Assembly (NCBI RefSeq): GCF_000381985.1
Contig: NZ_KB907337.1
Location: 670,274 to 734,273, forward strand
Direction of reading: 5' to 3'
DNA length: 64,000 nt
Source of the DNA: Novispirillum itersonii subsp. itersonii ATCC 12639
GTDB taxonomy: Bacteria; Pseudomonadota; Alphaproteobacteria; Rhodospirillales; Rhodospirillaceae
In this document: piece after piece, positions 1-10,942 of the stretch
Numbering within the stretch: position 1 is the stretch's first letter
Layout of the letters: each line of letters opens with the position of its first letter
The notes under the pieces: generated by a model
The model's database searches: none
What the model saw: only the letters and a program-made list of their open reading frames with translations
What the model was told of the DNA's origin: nothing
Position numbers and translations under genes: made by a program

Positions 1-2
1 TG

Positions 3-824
3 CAGGGCCGGGGGGGTGCCGACCAGAAACAGCACGTCGCCGCAGCGGAACCGGGTGTCCGGGTGCGGCACCTCGATATGGCCGTCAGCCTCCTGCCGCA
101 GCACCCGCGACACCACCACGCCGTGATCGTGCAGACCGGGGATTTCCGACAGCGGCAGGCCGTCAAGATTGGGGTTGGTCAGGCGGACATTCAGGGTTTC
201 CAGACCGTGGCGGCGGGCCTGCTGCCCGGCCTCAAACGCGTCACCCTCCGCCGCCGGTGACAGCCGGAACAGCATGCGGATCACCGCCATCGACAGCAGA
301 ATACCGGCGATGCCAAACGGATACGCCACCGCATAGCCGGTCGGCAGCAGGGTCAGGGTTTCCTTACTGGCCCCCATCTGCGCCAGCATCTGCTGCCCTG
401 CCGCCAGAGACGGCGTGTTGGTCACCGCCCCGGAAAACAGGCCCAGCACCACCGGCAGCGGCAGACCGGCAAAAAAGAACACCGCGACCGCCATCACCGC
501 CCCCAGAACGACAATAGAGGCCGCCATCAGGTTAAGTGGCAGGCCGACCCGTTTCAGGGCGCTGAAAAAGCCCGGCCCCACCTGCACCCCGATGGTGTAG
601 ACAAACAGGATCAGCCCGAATTCCTTCAGAAATTCCAGCACATGCGGGTCACCGCGCAGGCCGAGATGCCCCAGCACCAGCCCGGCGAACAGCACCCCGC
701 CGACCCCCAGCCCGATACCCCGGACCTTCACCGCACCCAGCGCCAGCCCGACCACCGCCGCCAGCGACAGGGCCAGAACCCCCTGCGCCACCGGATTGAG
801 ACCGGCGATCAACGATCCCAGCAT
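3..824 (-). CDS. AspT/YidE-family transporter, C-terminus beyond window edge
   Basis: Partial gene: 274 N-terminal codons are present and the rest lies beyond base 1. The protein starts with several hydrophobic helices (residues about 10-190), including VYTIGVQVGPGFF and TNTPSLAAGQQ, which recall the AspT/YidE/YbjL antiporter fold. It then enters a soluble RCK_C (TrkA-C)-like domain (about 205 onward, ending GDVLFLVGTPP). This order, membrane half then TrkA-C, is that of the YidE-type putative transporters. The start is fixed by an AGGAGG ribosome site seven bases before the ATG. The substrate cannot be told from sequence. It is transcribed away from the window and looks independent of prfC. 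Confidence 0.85.
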   Translation of the reverse strand, partial: MLGSLIAGLNPVAQGVLALSLAAVVGLALGAVKVRGIGLGVGGVLFAGLVLGHLGLRGDPHVLEFLKEFGLILFVYTIGVQVGPGFFSALKRVGLPLNLMAASIVVLGAVMAVAVFFFAGLPLPVVLGLFSGAVTNTPSLAAGQQMLAQMGASKETLTLLPTGYAVAYPFGIAGILLSMAVIRMLFRLSPAAEGDAFEAGQQARRHGLETLNVRLTNPNLDGLPLSEIPGLHDHGVVVSRVLRQEADGHIEVPHPDTRFRCGDVLFLVGTPPAL

Positions 825-935
825 TGAGACCTCCTAAAAACCCTGAGTGCTGTACTGATTTACCCACTCTTACGGTGCAGCGCAAAAAAAGCAAGCACAC
901 TGCGGTTACAGTGGCATGGTTTGCCCCGGGGGCCG

Positions 936-976
936 AAAAACAGAAGGCCCCCCGCCGGAGACCGGACAGGGGGCCC
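936..976 (-). terminator. Rho-independent terminator of prfC
   Basis: On the minus strand a GGCCCCC/GGGGGCC stem (946-952 with 969-975) is followed by a T-rich run. It lies 16 bases past the prfC stop. Confidence 0.75.
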
Positions 977-991
977 TGATAAAAGCAGATC

Positions 992-2572
<1,581 letters not shown>

Positions 2573-2684
2573 TATCGGTGGCTTTGGTCTTCGGCGATGG
2601 CAAAACAGCGCACAGACCTACCGCACTCCGCGCCCCGGCGCAAGAACGCGATGGGCTGGCCCGGCCCCGGCCCGGCCTTAAACG

Positions 2685-2712
2685 GAAAAGGGCCGCCAGA
2701 CCGGCAGCCCCC
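2685..2712 (-). terminator. Terminator of the chemotaxis operon
   Basis: On the minus strand a GGGCTGCC/GGCGGCCC hairpin (2703-2710 with 2690-2697, one G-U pair) is followed by TTTT. It sits about 30 bases after the cheR stop. Confidence 0.65.
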
Positions 2713-2740
2713 TTCGCGTGTCACCGGGCCCGGCGGGCCA

Positions 2741-3583
2741 TCAGCCCGCGCCCAGCGTGCCGCCGGTATACCCCGGCTTAGACACGGCATAAACGCCGCG
2801 CTGGCTGGGAATCGGCTTGAAGCGGTCAGAAATACCGAGAACGGTTTCCGCCCCGCCCAGATACAGCACCCCGTCATCATTCATCTGACGGGAGATGTTA
2901 TCGAGCACCACACCCTTGGTTTCCTGATCGAAGTAGATTAGCACGTTGCGGCAGAACACCACATCAAAGCTGCCAAGCGCCCCAAGGTCCCCCAGCAGGT
3001 TCCATTCCTTGTACTGCACCATGGCACGGATGCCGGGGTCAATTTCCCACTGGTCATCGCGCTTTTTAAAGTACTTGACCAGCATCTGGATCGGCAGGCC
3101 GCGCTGCACTTCAAACTGGCTGTACAGACCGGCGCGGGCTTTCTGAAGGATCTCGCGGGAAATGTCGGTGCCGACGATCTCGGTCTTCCAGCCCGCCAGC
3201 TTTGCCGCTTCTTCCTTCAGGATCATCGCCAGCGAATACGGCTCCTGCCCCGAAGAGGCGGCCGCACACCAGATGCGGAACGACTTTTTGGTGGCCCGGG
3301 TCGCCAGCAGGTTGGGAAGCACAATCTGCCGGAACTGGTCAAACGGCTTCTGATCGCGGAAGAAGAACGACTCATTGGTCGTCATCGCTTCCGTGACATC
3401 CACCGCCAGGGCCTCGTCACGCTTGCGCAGTTGTGCCACCAGCTCTTCCAGACCTTTATAGCCCCGCTTGCGGGCCACCGGCATCAGCCGGCTTTCCAGC
3501 AGGTAGGACTTGTCCTTCGTCAGGACCAGCCCGGAGCGGTCCTTCAGCATTTTGGCGAGGAAATCAAAATCTTCTGGCTTCAT
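2741..3583 (-). CDS. cheR: Chemotaxis protein methyltransferase CheR
   Basis: 280 residues. CheR transfers methyl groups from S-adenosylmethionine to glutamates of chemoreceptors, setting adaptation. An N-terminal helical domain (about 1-75, with EAMTTNESFFFRD at its end) precedes the Rossmann methyltransferase domain with IWCAAASSGQEPYSLAM and IVGTDIS. The FDVVFCRNVLIYFD stretch is the classic CheR signature. The C-terminus lacks the TPR extension of some paralogues. It starts two bases after the cheB stop, so it is co-transcribed and probably translationally coupled with cheB. Confidence 0.95.
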   Translation of the reverse strand: MKPEDFDFLAKMLKDRSGLVLTKDKSYLLESRLMPVARKRGYKGLEELVAQLRKRDEALAVDVTEAMTTNESFFFRDQKPFDQFRQIVLPNLLATRATKKSFRIWCAAASSGQEPYSLAMILKEEAAKLAGWKTEIVGTDISREILQKARAGLYSQFEVQRGLPIQMLVKYFKKRDDQWEIDPGIRAMVQYKEWNLLGDLGALGSFDVVFCRNVLIYFDQETKGVVLDNISRQMNDDGVLYLGGAETVLGISDRFKPIPSQRGVYAVSKPGYTGGTLGAG

Positions 3584-3585
3584 GC

Positions 3586-4884
3586 TCAGGCGCGCCTTGT
3601 GGCGGTTTTATAGATGTAATCAGCAACGTCAGCGATCGGCAGAATGGCACTGCACGCCCCGGTATTGGCGGTGGCGCCGGGCATGCCCCAGACCACGCTG
3701 GAGGCTTCATCCTGCGCGATCAGGGTGCCGCCGGCATCGGCGATCACCCGCCCGCCCTTGGCACCGTCAGACCCCATGCCGGTCAGCACGCAGGCCAGCA
3801 CCCGGCGGCCATAGGCCGCACTGACCGACCGGAACAGCGGGTCAACCGCAGGCCGGCAGAAGTTTTCCGGCGGGCCCTTATCCAGCTTGATGACCTTTTC
3901 GCCCCCCCTGACCTCCACCGTCATGTGGAAGTCGCCGGGGGCGATATAGACACGGCCACCCTCGATCTTTTCCCCATCCTGCCCCTCACGCGCCACCAGA
4001 CCGGCGATGCGGCTGATGTGTTCGGCCAGAATGGTGGTGAAGGTCGCGGGCATGTGCTGGGTGATCAGGATCGGCTGGGCAATACCGCCGGACTTCTTCA
4101 GCCCGCCGAGAACCGTGAACAGCGCCTGCGGTCCGCCGGTGGAACTGCCGATAACAACGACATCGGGCCGTTCCGTCCCGGCCTGCCGCAGGGTGATCGG
4201 CTGGGTCGGCGACAGCAGGCTGTGATGCCCGCCGCCTGCCGCCGGTGCCGGTCGCGCCGCGTTGAACGGCGTGCGGGCTGCGGTCGCAGGGGCTGCCGGA
4301 GACGCAGGTGCAGACGGTGTCGGCGCCGCCGACGCCGCAGGACGGCTGAACGGGGTATGCCCCGCGCTGCCCCCGGAAACCGACTGCTGGGCACTGAACG
4401 ACCGCTTGGCGGAGCCGGACCCGATGCCGGTGCCGCGCCGGGCGGACAGCCCCAGTGCCTTGACCTTATCCACCAGCATGGTGCGGAAATCGCTGGCCCC
4501 GGTCAGTTCGCGCGAGGAACTCGGCTTCGGGATGTAATCCGTCGCCCCCAGCTCCATCGCCCGGATACTGATCTCGGCATTCTTCTGCGTCAGGGTTGAC
4601 GACATCAGAACCCGCACCCCGGGGTGCTTTTCCAGAATTTTGGGAAGGGCTTCAAGCCCGTCCATCACCGGCATTTCGATATCAAGGACGATCACCTCGA
4701 TATCCATGCGGTCAAGGGTCTGTAACGCGCTCTGACCATTTCCGACAGAGGCGACAACCTTGATTGACGGATCGCTTTCCAGCATCCGGGTCTCAAGCCC
4801 ACGCACGACAGCAGAATCATCCACCACCATCACGCGGTACGGCTCGGCAGCTCCACCTGCCCCGGTGTCCCTGTTCAAGGACAA
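3586..4884 (-). CDS. cheB: Chemotaxis response regulator protein-glutamate methylesterase CheB
   Basis: 432 residues: a receiver domain (about 15-135, phosphoacceptor Asp in VIVLDIEMPVMDG), an unusually long Ala/Pro/Ser-rich linker (about 165-235), then the methylesterase domain. The catalytic triad is visible: Ser in VIGSSTGGPQ, His in ITQHMP and Asp in TGMGSDGAKG. CheB removes receptor methyl groups when phosphorylated by CheA, opposing CheR. The linker is longer than in the enteric enzyme; linker length varies in this family. Fourth gene of the che operon, 327 bases after cheY. Confidence 0.95.
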   Translation of the reverse strand: MSLNRDTGAGGAAEPYRVMVVDDSAVVRGLETRMLESDPSIKVVASVGNGQSALQTLDRMDIEVIVLDIEMPVMDGLEALPKILEKHPGVRVLMSSTLTQKNAEISIRAMELGATDYIPKPSSSRELTGASDFRTMLVDKVKALGLSARRGTGIGSGSAKRSFSAQQSVSGGSAGHTPFSRPAASAAPTPSAPASPAAPATAARTPFNAARPAPAAGGGHHSLLSPTQPITLRQAGTERPDVVVIGSSTGGPQALFTVLGGLKKSGGIAQPILITQHMPATFTTILAEHISRIAGLVAREGQDGEKIEGGRVYIAPGDFHMTVEVRGGEKVIKLDKGPPENFCRPAVDPLFRSVSAAYGRRVLACVLTGMGSDGAKGGRVIADAGGTLIAQDEASSVVWGMPGATANTGACSAILPIADVADYIYKTATRRA

Positions 4885-5211
4885 ATCACGCCTCCCCTGT
4901 TAAAATCCCCGGTGACCTGTCCGGCCCGGATTATCTGTACAGCCTGTAAAAACAGTGACGCCTGAAGACCCGACATCCCAGACCACCGGCACGCTGCCAG
5001 ATACCGCCTGCACAGCAGACTGTGTACCCTGATCTTTACATCCCGCCGCCCCCGGACCCTGCAAGTCCCGGCGCAGCCGCTTTTACGGTGCGCCCCGGCC
5101 CGGAAAACCCGGCGCCCACATCAGGGCCCGGATGACGGAACAGGACACACGTTTCCCGTCAGGGCACCCCGCAGCACGGCAAGCGGTCTGCGGCATCCCC
5201 TTCAGGGTCGA
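4885..5211. other. Intergenic region cheY-cheB, no gene seen
   Basis: 327 bases with no open frame resembling CheW, CheD or any other chemotaxis gene on either strand. It may contain a promoter for cheBR or mark a lost gene; nothing specific is visible. Confidence 0.5.
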
Positions 5212-5583
5212 TCAGTCGTCCAGCAGGCCAACCTGCGAGAACTTCGCCTGCAGAATTTCGCTGTCGAACGGCTTCATGATGTATTCATTCGCACCGGCTT
5301 CAATCGCTTCCTGAATGTGAGCGATATCATTCTCGGTGGTGCAGAACACCACGACCGGACGGTCACCCCCCGGCAGATCCCGCAGGGCCCGCAGGAATTC
5401 GATCCCGTTCATGACCGGCATGTTCCAGTCAAGCAGGACCGCATCCGGCAGCTCCTTCTTGCAGGCGTCCAGAGCGCCCTGACCGTCTTCAGCCTCCAGC
5501 GTGCTGAATGACAGCTCCTGAAGGATTTTCTTGGCAACCATGCGGATGACCTTGGAGTCATCAACAATCAGACACGACTTCAT
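5212..5583 (-). CDS. cheY: Chemotaxis response regulator CheY
   Basis: 123-residue single-domain receiver. The acidic pair is in CLIVDDSKV, the phosphoacceptor Asp in AVLLDWNMPVMNG, the Thr in VVFCTTEN and the Lys in YIMKPFD. It carries phosphoryl groups from CheA to the flagellar motor or serves as a phosphate sink. The location between cheA and cheB supports a chemotaxis role over a generic receiver. Confidence 0.93.
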   Translation of the reverse strand: MKSCLIVDDSKVIRMVAKKILQELSFSTLEAEDGQGALDACKKELPDAVLLDWNMPVMNGIEFLRALRDLPGGDRPVVVFCTTENDIAHIQEAIEAGANEYIMKPFDSEILQAKFSQVGLLDD

Positions 5584-5848
5584 GCTTCTCCGAGCCCCGT
5601 ATCGGGTTCCCTGACCGGATCAGGCCTGCGGCAGTACCGCAGCCGTCGCCAGCATCCTGTATATCTCTGACATGGCAGATGAAACCTGCACAGCCAAGCA
5701 TAACGATATCAACACAGACTGTCTTGGCAGAACTTGGTCCCGGCAGCAAAAAACGCGTCTGGCCCCGGACAGGTCACGTTTCCGCCGGGCCCGGCCCGGC
5801 GACTGACGGCGGGACCGGGGGCGGGATCTCTGCCCGCCCCCGTCCGCA

Positions 5849-8689
5849 TCAGCCAGCCGTGCTGCCGATGATGTGCCCCAGCGTGGTGAGCAGGGAGTCA
5901 CGGTCAAACTTGGCGACATAGTCGTCAAAGCCGACCTGACGGCCCCGTTCAAAGTCACGCTCGGTCGCATGCGACGACAGGGCGATCAGCGGAATGGTGT
6001 TGAAACGGTCATCGCCGCGCACGGCCTCGGCAAATTCGAAGCCATCCATCCCCGGCATTTCGATGTCAGAGACGATGCAGTCGAACCGCAGGCCACCGTC
6101 GAGCATGCCAAGCGCCCGCTCGGCACTTTCCACCGCCGTCACGTCATACCCCGACACCGACAGCAGCGGGGTCAGCAGGTTGCGGAAGAACGGGCTGTCG
6201 TCGATCAGCAGCACCGCCCGGCCAGACGTGGCGCGGCTGTTGTCCGGCAGGGCCTGATGCGCCCCGAACCAGTCGCCGAAGGCGGCGGTCAGGTAATAGC
6301 CGGTGTCGATAACGTCGGTCGCCTTGTCGCCGATGATCGCGGTGCCGATGATGCCCGGCATTTCTGCCTTCAGCTCCACCTTCAGGCGGTCTTCGACGAT
6401 ATCGACGATCTCGTCAACCACCAGCCCCATCGAACGGTCGCGGTCAGAGAACACCAGGATCGGCTGGCGGCCTTCATTGCGCATGGTGTGCATGTCGGTG
6501 ACGGTGACCAGCGGCATCAGCTGGCCACGGTACTGCACGACCGGCTTGCCGAAGGAGTATTCGACCTTGTCCAGCTCGATCTCTTCCAGACGGGCGACCA
6601 GTGCCAGCGGCACCGCCTTGAGCTCCGGCGTACCGGCGCGGAAGATGAGCAGGCTGGTCTGATCGTCGGTGCGCATGGCGGCATGGGTGGCTGCCGCTTC
6701 CTGCGAAGCGGTGGAGCCCATGGTGACCTCGCCGGTGGCGGTGGCGATACCGTTGGGATCAAGGATCATGATCACCGAGCCGTCACCGAGAATGGTGTTG
6801 CCCGAGAACATGTTGATATGGCGCAGGATCGGCGCAACCGGCTTGACCACGATTTCTTCGGTGTCGAACACGCGGTCAACGATAATCCCGAAGGTGTAGG
6901 TGCCGACCTGCGTCACCACAATGAAGGTTTCGCTGAGTTCGTTGTTCTCATCCGCCAGATTGGCGGCGATTTCCTGAATGTCGTCGTGGCGCAGCTTCAG
7001 CAGATTACCCAGCGACACCAGCGGCAGCAGGCGGTCACGCAGACGCAGCACCGGCGCCCGGTTGATCTTTTCGATCTTGGTTTCGGAATTGGCGGTGACA
7101 CGCACCAGCTCCAGCACGCTGATCTGCGGAATGGCGAAGCGTTCCACCGCGCATTCAACGATCAGGGCCGACACAATGGCCAGCGTCAGCGGGATCTTGA
7201 TGGTGAAGGTGGTGCCACGGCCGGTATAGGTCTTCAGCTCGACCGTGCCGCCAATCTTTTCGATGTTGGTGCGCACCACGTCCATGCCGACGCCACGGCC
7301 CGACACGCTGGTGATCTTTTCGGCGGTGGAGAACCCGGCCTTGAAGATGAACTGCGCGACCTGCTGATCGTTCATCGAATCCAGATCGGTTTCGGTCGCC
7401 AGCCCGTTGGCAAGGGCCTTATCGCGGATGCGGTTGATGTTCAGGCCGCGCCCGTCGTCGGAAATCTCGATGATGATGTGACCGCCCTCGTGGAAGGCGT
7501 TCAGCTTGATCACCCCGGTTTCCGCCTTGCCGGAGGCCTTGCGGGTTTCCGGATCTTCCAGACCGTGGTCAGCGGAGTTACGGACCATGTGCGTCAGCGG
7601 ATCCTTGATCAGCTCCAGCACCTGACGGTCCAGCTCGGTTTCCGCCCCGTACATCTGCAGGTCGATCTTCTTGCCGGTTTCAATCGACAGATCGCGGACG
7701 ATACGCGGCAGTTTGGCCCAGGCATTGCCGATCGGCTGCATGCGGGTCTTCATCACCCCTTCCTGCAGGTCGGTGGTGATGTGGGACAGGCGCTGCAGCG
7801 GCGCGGCGAATTCGGAATCGTCGCGGCCACGCACCATCTGCAGCAGCTGGTTACGGGTCAGCACCAGTTCCGACACCAGCGTCATCAGATTTTCGAGCAG
7901 ATCGACGTTGACGCGGATGGTCTGGGAAGCGATGGCGGAATCCTTCGCGCCGCCTTCCCCGCCAGCCGGGGCAGGAGCCGCCCCGGTTTTCGCCGGAACC
8001 GCAGCCTTGCGGCCGGCCACCGGCGGCTCGTCATCGTCATCGGCAGCGGCATGGACCGGGGCAGCGACCGGCACCGGCACAGCCGCCGGAACCGGGGCCG
8101 CAGCCGGGCCGGTTTCCTTGGCGCGCTCGGCGGCCATCTCGGCTTCCAGCTCGCGGTCACTGGCGGCGCGCTTGCCCTGGGCCAGCGCGGCCTCCACCTC
8201 GGCCAGCAGCTCCGCCGCCACCGGGAAGCTGGGGGCGTCGTCAACCTCAGCGGCCGGGGCCTCTTCCACCGGGGCATCCGGGGCATGGGTAAAGGCGGCC
8301 ATCGACACCGGGCGGCCTTCCGCCATGGCGTTAAGCATGTCGATCAGGTCACGGTCGTGACCTTCCGGCTCGGATTCGGTGGCTTCAAGGTGATTGAGAA
8401 TTTCCTTAATGCGGTCGATCGACGCCAAAATCAGCGTCACCGCATCGGCATTCACTTCCAGCTCGCCGTCACGGAACTTGCCGAGCACGTTTTCGCCGGA
8501 ATGGGCCAGCGCTTCAAGGCGCGGCAGACCGAGGAAGCCGCAGGTCCCCTTAATGGTGTGAACCAGACGGAAGATATTGGACAGAATGTCCCGGTCGTTA
8601 GGGTTCTGCTCCAGATTCACCAGCTCGACGTCCAGCGTTGCCAGACTTTCAGCGGTTTCGGTCAAAAATTCACTGAGCAGGTCGTCCAT
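5849..8689 (-). CDS. cheA: Hybrid chemotaxis histidine kinase CheA (Hpt-kinase-CheW-CheW-receiver)
   Basis: 946 residues. Domains in order: Hpt (1-110, phosphorylated His44 in LVHTIKGTCGF); a long Ala/Pro/Glu linker (about 125-250) with no clear P2 domain; dimerisation helices (about 255-315); HATPase (HMVRNSADHGLEDPE, DDGRGL, SGRGVGMDVV); a first CheW-like domain; a second CheW-like domain (about 680-815); and a receiver (about 825-945, Asp in IVSDIEMPGMDG). CheA links receptor state to CheY and CheB. The second CheW domain may replace the separate CheW that this operon lacks. The receiver could act as a phosphate sink or self-regulate. First gene of cheA-cheY-cheB-cheR. Confidence 0.96.
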   Translation of the reverse strand: MDDLLSEFLTETAESLATLDVELVNLEQNPNDRDILSNIFRLVHTIKGTCGFLGLPRLEALAHSGENVLGKFRDGELEVNADAVTLILASIDRIKEILNHLEATESEPEGHDRDLIDMLNAMAEGRPVSMAAFTHAPDAPVEEAPAAEVDDAPSFPVAAELLAEVEAALAQGKRAASDRELEAEMAAERAKETGPAAAPVPAAVPVPVAAPVHAAADDDDEPPVAGRKAAVPAKTGAAPAPAGGEGGAKDSAIASQTIRVNVDLLENLMTLVSELVLTRNQLLQMVRGRDDSEFAAPLQRLSHITTDLQEGVMKTRMQPIGNAWAKLPRIVRDLSIETGKKIDLQMYGAETELDRQVLELIKDPLTHMVRNSADHGLEDPETRKASGKAETGVIKLNAFHEGGHIIIEISDDGRGLNINRIRDKALANGLATETDLDSMNDQQVAQFIFKAGFSTAEKITSVSGRGVGMDVVRTNIEKIGGTVELKTYTGRGTTFTIKIPLTLAIVSALIVECAVERFAIPQISVLELVRVTANSETKIEKINRAPVLRLRDRLLPLVSLGNLLKLRHDDIQEIAANLADENNELSETFIVVTQVGTYTFGIIVDRVFDTEEIVVKPVAPILRHINMFSGNTILGDGSVIMILDPNGIATATGEVTMGSTASQEAAATHAAMRTDDQTSLLIFRAGTPELKAVPLALVARLEEIELDKVEYSFGKPVVQYRGQLMPLVTVTDMHTMRNEGRQPILVFSDRDRSMGLVVDEIVDIVEDRLKVELKAEMPGIIGTAIIGDKATDVIDTGYYLTAAFGDWFGAHQALPDNSRATSGRAVLLIDDSPFFRNLLTPLLSVSGYDVTAVESAERALGMLDGGLRFDCIVSDIEMPGMDGFEFAEAVRGDDRFNTIPLIALSSHATERDFERGRQVGFDDYVAKFDRDSLLTTLGHIIGSTAG

Positions 8690-9158
8690 TCGTCACTCCC
8701 CGATGCCTTCCTAGGGGCCTGTCCACAGCAGGCCCGCCCACCCCGGATGATCGCCCCCGGCAATGAGCCAACCCAATTTCCCTCAGCGCATACCCCTGCG
8801 GCTGACCGCCCGCCCCGGACCCGGATCCCCTGCCCCGCGCCGCATGGGCCTTATGGCCTATGATCCGGCGTTTTCTTGAAACTGCATTTGCAGTTTTCGC
8901 GGCAGATCCCCTGTCCCCCGGGGTGTTTTCAGCGGCTCAGCCCGCATATTCCCTGCGTTTTGCAGAAAAAGGCAGCACTGATCTGTTGAGTGTTTGTATC
9001 ACGGAACCTGCAGAAGCAGAAGAAAACTGTGATTTCCGTTCCGCATTAGCAACAACTTTATCCCCCAAAGCGGGATTTCAGATAAAATTTGTTCGTAAAA
9101 AGGGCAGTTCTCTTTTTGAAAATCATTTTAAATCAAAGCAATAAACAACGATCCATCC
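8690..9158. other. Intergenic region upstream of cheA
   Basis: About 470 bases that change from GC-rich near cheA to AT-rich around 8930-9150. It must hold the che operon promoter on the minus strand. A 94-codon plus-strand frame (8860-9144) crosses it but resembles no family and was not called. Confidence 0.4.
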
Positions 9159-9818
9159 TCAATCTTCATATGCAGTTATGACGGTGACAAGATGGGCTGC
9201 GCCCGACCCGGTTTCGCAACGGATTCCGCCGCCGACCAGCACCCCCAGCACCGCCAGCGGCGCGGTGCGCGGCGACAGCGCCGTCAGGTCGCCGGTCAGC
9301 ACCGCCCGCACCTCGTCGGTCAGCGTCACCGCGCCGCTGCGGGCCCCGAACACAAAGCCGTCCGCCCCGTCTTCGGCCACCACCAGCTCGCCGCCGGTGC
9401 GCAGCAGGTCAAAGGCGGCCAGCGCCCCCAGCAACACCCCTTGCACCTGCCGGTCACTGAGCAGCCGGGCCGCATCAATCCGCCACTGAAGGCTGACCGG
9501 CGTCCCGCTGGCGGCGACAAAGCCCTGCACCATCCGCCGCAGCTCATCCGCCCGCAGGGCCGACCCGGCCACCACCCCGAAGGCCAGCCGCATGTATTTC
9601 AGCCGGATGGCCGCAGCCTCGGCGGAATGGCGCAGCAGGGCGGCCGTCTCGGTGATAAAGGCGGGGTCAGTTTCGTCCGCCAGCAGTTCGATCCCGGCGT
9701 TCAGCGCCCCCACCGGCCCGGCCAGATCGTGGCACAGCCGGGTCGAGACGGCGGAGGACAGCCGCACCTGATCAGCCGGAAAGGCCGCGGCGGTACCCAA
9801 AACGGTTTCAAGGCTCAC
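9159..9818 (-). CDS. ChpT-like histidine phosphotransferase
   Basis: 219 residues from a GTG start. The N-terminal dimerisation helix bears RLCHDLAGPVGALNAGIELL, nearly the ChpT phosphoacceptor motif (R-L-C-H-D-L-x-x-P-x-G-A). The degenerate ATPase-like C-terminal half (VLGVLVGGGIRCE) also fits that family (DUF2328). ChpT relays phosphate from hybrid kinases such as CckA to response regulators such as CtrA and CpdR, and is typical of alphaproteobacteria. GTG at 9818 is chosen because AGGGAGG lies eight bases upstream; the frame extends 16 codons further without a ribosome site. It might be a paralogue rather than the CckA partner. Confidence 0.75.
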   Translation of the reverse strand: MSLETVLGTAAAFPADQVRLSSAVSTRLCHDLAGPVGALNAGIELLADETDPAFITETAALLRHSAEAAAIRLKYMRLAFGVVAGSALRADELRRMVQGFVAASGTPVSLQWRIDAARLLSDRQVQGVLLGALAAFDLLRTGGELVVAEDGADGFVFGARSGAVTLTDEVRAVLTGDLTALSPRTAPLAVLGVLVGGGIRCETGSGAAHLVTVITAYED

Positions 9819-9994
9819 AGGTGGACCCTCCCTGACAGGACCAAAGCAGATCTTACAGTGATACAAAGACTTGCCGCCGGAAACCCGGCGTCGGCAGTCC
9901 GATTACAAGACAACAGTTAACAGTCCGGAAATCACCGTGTACTCTCCCGCCATATTCAGACCGGACCCCAGCCTTATAAAGCCTGCCTGCCAGG

Positions 9995-10042
9995 CTTGTT
10001 GCCAGCCTTGTTGCCAGCTTCGTTGCCAGCTTCGTTGCCAGT
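9995..10042 (+). repeat. Four tandem 12-base units before the DUF3553 gene
   Basis: Units cttgttgccagc (twice), ttcgttgccagc and ttcgttgccagt, with a fifth partial unit running into the ribosome site. The frame through it would read Leu-Pro-Ala-Ser repeats but has no convincing start. Confidence 0.85.
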
Positions 10043-10064
10043 TTCGTTGAAGGATATCGCCGTC

Positions 10065-10280
10065 ATGTCATTCTTTCTGCTGCCCGGCACCTGGGTGCGG
10101 CTGCCCACCCAACCCGACTGGGGTCTGGGTCAGGTTCAGTCTGCCATCGGATACCGGGTCACGGTCAACTTTGAAAACGCAGGAAAGCGGCTGGTGAACA
10201 CCCGGGAAGTGGTACTCGACGTCGTCGATGACGCGGAAATGGACCGTCTGTACGGCCCGCCGCCGTCAAAACTGGGCTGA
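10065..10280 (+). CDS. DUF3553 family protein
   Basis: 71 residues. Begins MSFFLLPGTWVRLPTQPDWG and contains GLGQVQSAIGYRVTVNFENAGKR, the pattern of the small DUF3553 proteins of alphaproteobacteria. Those consist of one small beta-rich domain resembling a KOW/CarD-type fold; function unknown. AAGGAT precedes the ATG. It lies six bases before the next gene, so the two are probably co-transcribed. Confidence 0.8.
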   Translation: MSFFLLPGTWVRLPTQPDWGLGQVQSAIGYRVTVNFENAGKRLVNTREVVLDVVDDAEMDRLYGPPPSKLG

Positions 10281-10286
10281 GGGCAC

Positions 10287-10907
10287 ATGCACCGCCCCGC
10301 CGCCCCCCGCCTGCCGGCCCTGCCCGCCGGGGTTCTTCTGGCCCCCGCCGGGGCGGTGGCCCAGCAGGCGCTGGCGACCTTTGCCGCCGATCTGACCGCA
10401 CGCGGCTTCCGGGTGGCGGGCATCACCCAGTCGGTCAGCCGCGACGCCGGTGGCCGCAAAACCGGCATGCACCTGCACCCGGTTGACGGCAGCGGGCCGA
10501 TTTCCGTCGCGCAGGGGCTGGGGCGCGGCTCTGCCTCCTGCGTGATTGACGAATCGGGGATCGCCGATGCCGCCGCCCGGCTGCGGCAGGGCATCGACAG
10601 CGGCTGTGATCTGGTGCTGTTCAACAAGTTCGGCCATCTGGAGCAGGAAGGCCGGGGCTTTCATGCCGAGCTGCTGCTGGCCCTGTCATCCGGCCTGCCG
10701 GTGCTGGTCGCCCTGCCGCCCGACATGCTGGGGCCGTGGCTGACCTTCAGCGGCGGCGGCGGTGACCTGCTGCTGCCGACCGCAGACGCCCTGTGGCGCT
10801 GGTGGGGGCCGCACCGCCTGTATGCTGATCTGGTCCACAGCGTGCCCGCCGGGGCCGGGGCCCGCGCCCTGAAGGCCTTTGGCCGCGCCGTGGTCCTCTC
10901 TGCCTGA
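10287..10907 (+). CDS. DUF2478 family protein
   Basis: 206 residues. Shows GRGSASCVIDE, LVLFNKFGHLEQEGRGF and a C-terminal WRWWGPHRLY, which I associate with DUF2478, a family often near molybdate uptake or molybdenum-cofactor genes and thought to resemble nucleotide-binding proteins. No canonical Walker A is seen, and no molybdenum gene is adjacent here. Function unknown. It follows the DUF3553 gene by six bases and precedes hrpB by 35. Confidence 0.7.
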   Translation: MHRPAAPRLPALPAGVLLAPAGAVAQQALATFAADLTARGFRVAGITQSVSRDAGGRKTGMHLHPVDGSGPISVAQGLGRGSASCVIDESGIADAAARLRQGIDSGCDLVLFNKFGHLEQEGRGFHAELLLALSSGLPVLVALPPDMLGPWLTFSGGGGDLLLPTADALWRWWGPHRLYADLVHSVPAGAGARALKAFGRAVVLSA

Positions 10908-10942
10908 TCCCGTTTATTATTCTTTAGAAAGTCTGTTCTGCC

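Noticed and set aside
5873..8863. 996-codon plus-strand frame opposite cheA
   Set aside because: Antisense shadow of cheA; composition and lack of motifs show it is not coding.
8860..9144. 94-codon plus-strand frame upstream of cheA
   Set aside because: No ribosome site or family resemblance; composition shifts midway as expected for intergenic DNA.
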